A program made the translations under genes and the position numbers. A stretch of DNA of 17,613 bases from CAYMJK01 sp043101635 (GTDB taxonomy: Bacteria; Planctomycetota; Phycisphaerae; Phycisphaerales; UBA1924): the NCBI GenBank assembly GCA_043101635.1, contig JBICIE010000209.1, forward strand, positions 1 through 17,613, given 5' to 3'. This document shows positions 16,197 to 17,613 of this stretch, one piece after another. The stretch's first letter is position 1. Every line of letters begins with the position of its first letter. The notes beneath the pieces are model-generated. The model saw only the letters and a list, made by a program, of their open reading frames with translations, had not been told where the DNA came from and did no database searches.

Positions 16197-16303
16197 CAGT
16201 TCACCACTTGATCGGGTTCTTCGAGATCCAGTTGCGCGTTCACATCATCAACTCCGCGGTGGGGCTACCGCGTCTCCCGAGGCCCCTCTTCTCGCAACCA
16301 TGT

Positions 16304-16954
16304 CTACTCGTCGTGGGAAGGTTCATGTTCCTTGCCCGGTTCTCCGATGCGCGGTCCCGCGAGGATCTCGTCGAACAAACGCGGCCACCACATCGGGTCC
16401 GCATCCGGATCGCCTCGGCAGTACCGAATGACCCATGTGCTGAAGTTATGCCACGGAACGTATTGAAAGCCCAGCCTGGAACCAGTAATGACTGGGTAGT
16501 TGTAGTTCAGGTTGCTCTTCGACCGGTGGACACGTTGCCAGACAAACTCACGATCAGTAACCCGCAGGCACTCACCCCAGTAAGTACCCATGTCGATTGC
16601 AACAGACTCCATGCGACGCGAGAAACGGCAGACTGCCGTCCGCTCAAACCACAACCCGCCCTCGGGCACGGGGCCGACAGGAACAAAGTCGATTCTCTGC
16701 TGTGTCGCGTCAATGCACAAGCGTCGACAGAACCACTTCATAAGGCCATCAAGTGAGCTGCGAGAGAAATCAGCGGTCCACGCTGCACAAGCTGAATCGA
16801 CTATCACGATACGTTGCAACTGCGTCATGCGCGATGGGATGTAGCGCAAGAACTCCTCGAACCTGCGTTTGGACTCATCGCCAGACCACCTATGAACGCG
16901 ATCAGGGCTTTCCGCGAGCTCCAGGACCGGATGCTGAGTGTATTCCAGGCGCAT
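16304..16954 (-). CDS. Uncharacterised protein, probable cognate immunity protein of the nuclease tip
   Basis: A 216-residue soluble protein of no family I can name. The A of its ATG is the last base of the upstream toxin stop (TAATG), so it is very probably translated by reinitiation after the toxin gene, the standard arrangement for toxin and immunity pairs. No separate ribosome site is visible. Notable segments are IVIVDSACAAWTADF (about 49-63), then FERTAVCRFSRRMESVAIDM (about 103-122), GTYWGECLRVTDREFVW and SNLNYNYPVITG; aromatic and acidic residues are frequent. A binding partner with many acidic residues suits a basic nuclease, but this is inference. The region is visibly richer in A+T than the glycan genes, which suggests separate origin. 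Confidence 0.7.
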   Translation of the reverse strand: MRLEYTQHPVLELAESPDRVHRWSGDESKRRFEEFLRYIPSRMTQLQRIVIVDSACAAWTADFSRSSLDGLMKWFCRRLCIDATQQRIDFVPVGPVPEGGLWFERTAVCRFSRRMESVAIDMGTYWGECLRVTDREFVWQRVHRSKSNLNYNYPVITGSRLGFQYVPWHNFSTWVIRYCRGDPDADPMWWPRLFDEILAGPRIGEPGKEHEPSHDE

Positions 16955-17271
16955 TAATAGACATACTCGAATGTGATCCTGCCGCCAGATCGACGCCGAT
17001 ACTGTTTTATGCGAGCAGTCAACGCAGGGTCAATGTCTCGCGGCTTGTAGAACGTCCACACAATCTTATCATAAATACCTTGATTTACAGCATCCAAGTC
17101 CTTTCGCAACTGTCGATCCAGTCGTCGCGAGAGCCGTTGGGAGCCGGTCTTAACCTCGTTGGCGATCCGTGTCTTCCCAACAACTGTTATCCCGTCGTAG
17201 AACCTCCCTCGAGCCCACCCTGGGATTCCCGCGTAAACGCCGCTGTTCCTGGCGCCCCGGTAGTAGCCCAT
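16954..17271 (-). CDS. C-terminal nuclease-like toxin tip with PD-(D/E)xK pattern
   Basis: The open frame encodes 105 residues and ends in the TAATG junction with the next gene. Within it D26 (RFYDGI), E39-x-K41 (NEVKTG) and the later Q54 ... K57-D58 (RQLRKD) form the pattern of restriction-endonuclease-fold toxins: an acidic residue, then E-x-K on the next strand, then a helix with Q and KD. A strand IVWTFYKP follows, as in those domains. The basic character fits DNA or RNA cleavage. The ATG at 17271 has no ribosome site and the frame is blocked 4 codons upstream by TGA (17283-17281), so this is probably the 3' part of a larger polymorphic toxin rather than a stand-alone gene. No assigned toxin subfamily. 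Whether it is still expressed depends on the frameshifts upstream. Confidence 0.68.
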   Translation of the reverse strand: MGYYRGARNSGVYAGIPGWARGRFYDGITVVGKTRIANEVKTGSQRLSRRLDRQLRKDLDAVNQGIYDKIVWTFYKPRDIDPALTARIKQYRRRSGGRITFEYVY

Positions 17272-17605
17272 TCGATTCGATCATCGACTCGCCCGGGTCG
17301 CCCTGCCGGCGAATCGGGTTGTATCTCTTGCCCCACTCTAGGCCATCCGGCCCATAGGCAAGGCTCTCTAGACCGTAAACGCCGAAATGTGCCGCAAGTC
17401 CCTTTAGGATCGCCAAGTCGATCCACCGGTTGTCGTTGCGACTGTGCCACTGATCGTCGGCACCCCAATCTACGGCCCATTCGACGTCATAGGAGAGATT
17501 GTCGAGTAGTCAGTCACGATGCTTTCGAGTACCGACGTGACCGTACCACCTAAATCGATAGCGCCTAATGCCAGCTCATCAAGGTCGATGTACGCCGGAT
17601 CTTGC
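17272..17605 (-). pseudogene. Pre-toxin part of the same toxin, two apparent frameshifts, cut by contig end
   Basis: Upstream of the toxin tip the coding sense moves between frames. From 17604 to about 17500 one frame reads QDPAYIDLDELALGAIDL and ends at a TAG (17472-17470). From about 17509 to about 17285 a second frame reads DNLSYDVEWAVDWGADDQW and later WIDLAILKGLAAHFGVYG and GPDGLEWGKRYNPIRRQGD. The toxin tip then uses the first frame again. The first and last segments are in the same frame (17604 and 17271 differ by 333), so a one-base loss near 17500 and a one-base gain near 17280 would explain all three. The middle frame could instead be a separate gene. None of these segments matches a family I know. 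Confidence 0.5.
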
Positions 17606-17613
17606 AGATCGGA
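17606..17613. other. Illumina adapter remnant at contig end
   Basis: The last 8 bases, AGATCGGA, are the start of the complement of the Illumina adapter whose other end opens the window. They should be trimmed. Confidence 0.88.

Noticed and set aside
16753..17553. A 266-residue plus-strand frame over the toxin end
   Set aside because: The minus strand carries the REase-like motif and the TAATG coupling. The plus-strand text has no recognisable feature.
1..17613. CRISPR arrays, tRNA or rRNA genes, insertion sequences
   Set aside because: No regularly spaced repeats, no tRNA-like cloverleaf and no transposase were recognised by reading.

Overview
The window reads as one contig from a high-GC bacterium, most likely a planctomycete of the Phycisphaerae type. 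The clues are a C-terminal PAPSGAALLGLGLLGV-CRRRR tail of the PEP-CTERM kind, a DUF6288-type protein beside a sialate O-acetylesterase-like SGNH enzyme, and an RHS core fragment with the DEWSLDLLGNW wording I associate with that phylum. The assignment rests on protein style only and is moderate. Both ends carry Illumina adapter sequence (1-17 and 17606-17613), so the biological sequence is 18-17605 and the genes at both ends are cut.

Positions 18-619 hold the 3' end of a secreted PEP-CTERM-like protein. Positions 855-4670 (+) hold a GH1 beta-glucosidase, overlapping by ATGA a secreted GH16 laminarinase-like enzyme with an InlB-like repeat and a CBM32/discoidin domain, then an aldo/keto reductase. 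Converging on these from the minus strand (10910 down to 4689) are a GPH/MelB-type sugar symporter, a 1158-residue clan GH-Q phosphorylase (GH149/GH161-like, probably a beta-1,3-oligoglucan phosphorylase) and a secreted GH17 enzyme. Together they form a compact beta-1,3-glucan (laminarin-like) utilisation locus. Inferred flow: exported GH16 and GH17 cut the polymer, the symporter imports oligosaccharides, and cytoplasmic phosphorylase and GH1 yield glucose-1-phosphate and glucose.

From a shared divergent promoter region (10911-11124), a plus-strand pair runs to 14861: a secreted SGNH carbohydrate esterase (GQSNM motif) and, overlapping by ATGA, a secreted PDZ + DUF6288-like core + HEAT-repeat protein of unknown activity. 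Their place beside the glucan genes suggests a role in glycan processing.

From 14962 to the right end the character changes to a minus-strand polymorphic-toxin region that is visibly richer in A+T beyond about 16200. Read in the direction of transcription it holds: pre-toxin sequence with two compensating frameshifts; a C-terminal nuclease-like toxin tip with a PD-(D/E)xK pattern; a translationally coupled (TAATG) gene of unknown family that is probably its immunity protein; an Imm26-like immunity gene; and a decayed RHS core fragment broken by a one-base loss in a G tract. No tRNA, rRNA, CRISPR array or insertion sequence was recognised.
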